NCBI GenBank assembly: GCA_945957185.1
Contig: CAMFKA010000023.1
Coordinates: 1 to 14,172, forward strand
Direction: 5' to 3'
DNA from: an uncultured Chlamydiaceae bacterium
Lineage (GTDB): Bacteria > Chlamydiota > Chlamydiia > Chlamydiales > Parachlamydiaceae
DNA: 14,172 nt
In this document: in pieces, positions 13,997 through 14,172 of the stretch
How positions within the stretch are numbered: the first letter of the stretch is position 1
Layout of the letters: each line of letters starts with the position of its first letter
Program-made: the position numbers and the translations under genes
The notes under the pieces: generated by a model
What the model was told of the DNA's origin: nothing
The model's input: the letters and a program-made list of their open reading frames with translations, nothing else
Database searches by the model: none

Positions 13997-14101
13997 ATGA
14001 AATCGAATATTCTTCGTGTTGTCTTACTATCGTTCCTTGAAGTGCGTATGTGGGGCTTTGTTATTTCACTGTCGATCTATTTTTTTGGGGCGATGTATTG
14101 A
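13997..14101 (+). other. Doubtful 34-codon hydrophobic reading frame
   Basis: An ATG at 13997 opens a frame of 34 residues ending in TGA at 14099-14101. The product would be largely hydrophobic (M-K-S-N at the start, then a V-V-L-L run and a W-G-F-V-I stretch) and might span a membrane. There is no Shine-Dalgarno sequence, and the leader from the TATAAT box at 13973 would be only about 12 nt. It may be chance. Apart from this, the tandem 8-mer and a short match to the intergenic repeat, I see nothing in 13837-14172. Confidence 0.2.
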
Positions 14102-14172
14102 GATGCTACGTGGATAATGTTTTGTAATGTTTCAATTTGTGGCGCATCCAAATCCTTTGTTGATTTCAAATA

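Noticed and set aside
1..14172. CRISPR arrays, tRNA/rRNA genes, insertion sequences, integrase or toxin-antitoxin pairs
   Set aside because: Looked for by reading both strands. There are no regularly spaced direct repeats beyond the 8-mer array, no cloverleaf, no transposase-like or toxin-like product.

Overview
The window looks like a chromosomal segment of a member of the Chlamydiae. The main evidence is a minus-strand cluster of cysteine-rich envelope genes in the chlamydial order: a small Cys-rich lipoprotein, an OmcA-like lipoprotein, then a 540-residue OmcB-like protein built from Cys-rich DUF11-type repeats. Moderate GC, an E2 with a short linker, and genes absent from the reduced Chlamydiaceae arrangement (an orphan ResB-like protein, and lpdA placed directly behind sucAB) suggest an amoeba-associated or environmental chlamydia. 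This is inference; I cannot place it below the phylum.

Layout. Positions 1-190 hold a fragment of a repeat family and a strong stem-loop. A secreted acidic protein (191-787, minus) and a membrane protein with an Inc-like central hydrophobic domain (964-1974, plus) are transcribed divergently from two readable sigma-70/sigma-66-type promoters. The membrane gene runs 67 bp into the convergent maf gene (1908-2498, minus), which is translationally coupled to an unknown 104-residue protein (2495-2809, minus). A clean UUCG-loop terminator at 2832-2861 closes the cysteine-rich cluster (omcB-like 2887-4509, omcA-like 4652-4852, 71-residue Cys-rich lipoprotein 4916-5131, all minus). The omcA-like/omcB-like gap carries a nested stem-loop. 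A gene-free stretch of about 580 bases follows (5132-5715), holding a perfect 18-bp palindrome and a large multi-tier inverted repeat.

Next is a two-gene minus-strand operon (lipoprotein 7767-8378; ResB-like membrane protein 5716-7770) joined by a 4-nt ATGA overlap. It diverges from the plus-strand operon sucA-sucB-lpdA (8513-13836), which encodes all three subunits of the 2-oxoglutarate dehydrogenase complex with gaps of about 10 nt. The last 336 bases (13837-14172) contain no convincing gene: a four-copy tandem 8-mer, a TATAAT box and a doubtful 34-codon reading frame.

How the genes fit together. The envelope cluster would supply the disulfide-crosslinked outer envelope that gives chlamydial elementary bodies rigidity in place of a thick peptidoglycan layer. 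The suc-lpd operon would carry the TCA-cycle step from 2-oxoglutarate to succinyl-CoA. The ResB-like protein suggests c-type cytochrome assembly, but its usual CcsA/ResC partner is not in the window. No CRISPR, phage, transposase, tRNA or rRNA gene was seen. The most unusual items are the compound inverted repeat, the extreme Cys-Pro periodicity in the envelope proteins, the intercistronic structure, and an E2 that seems to lack the E3-binding domain.
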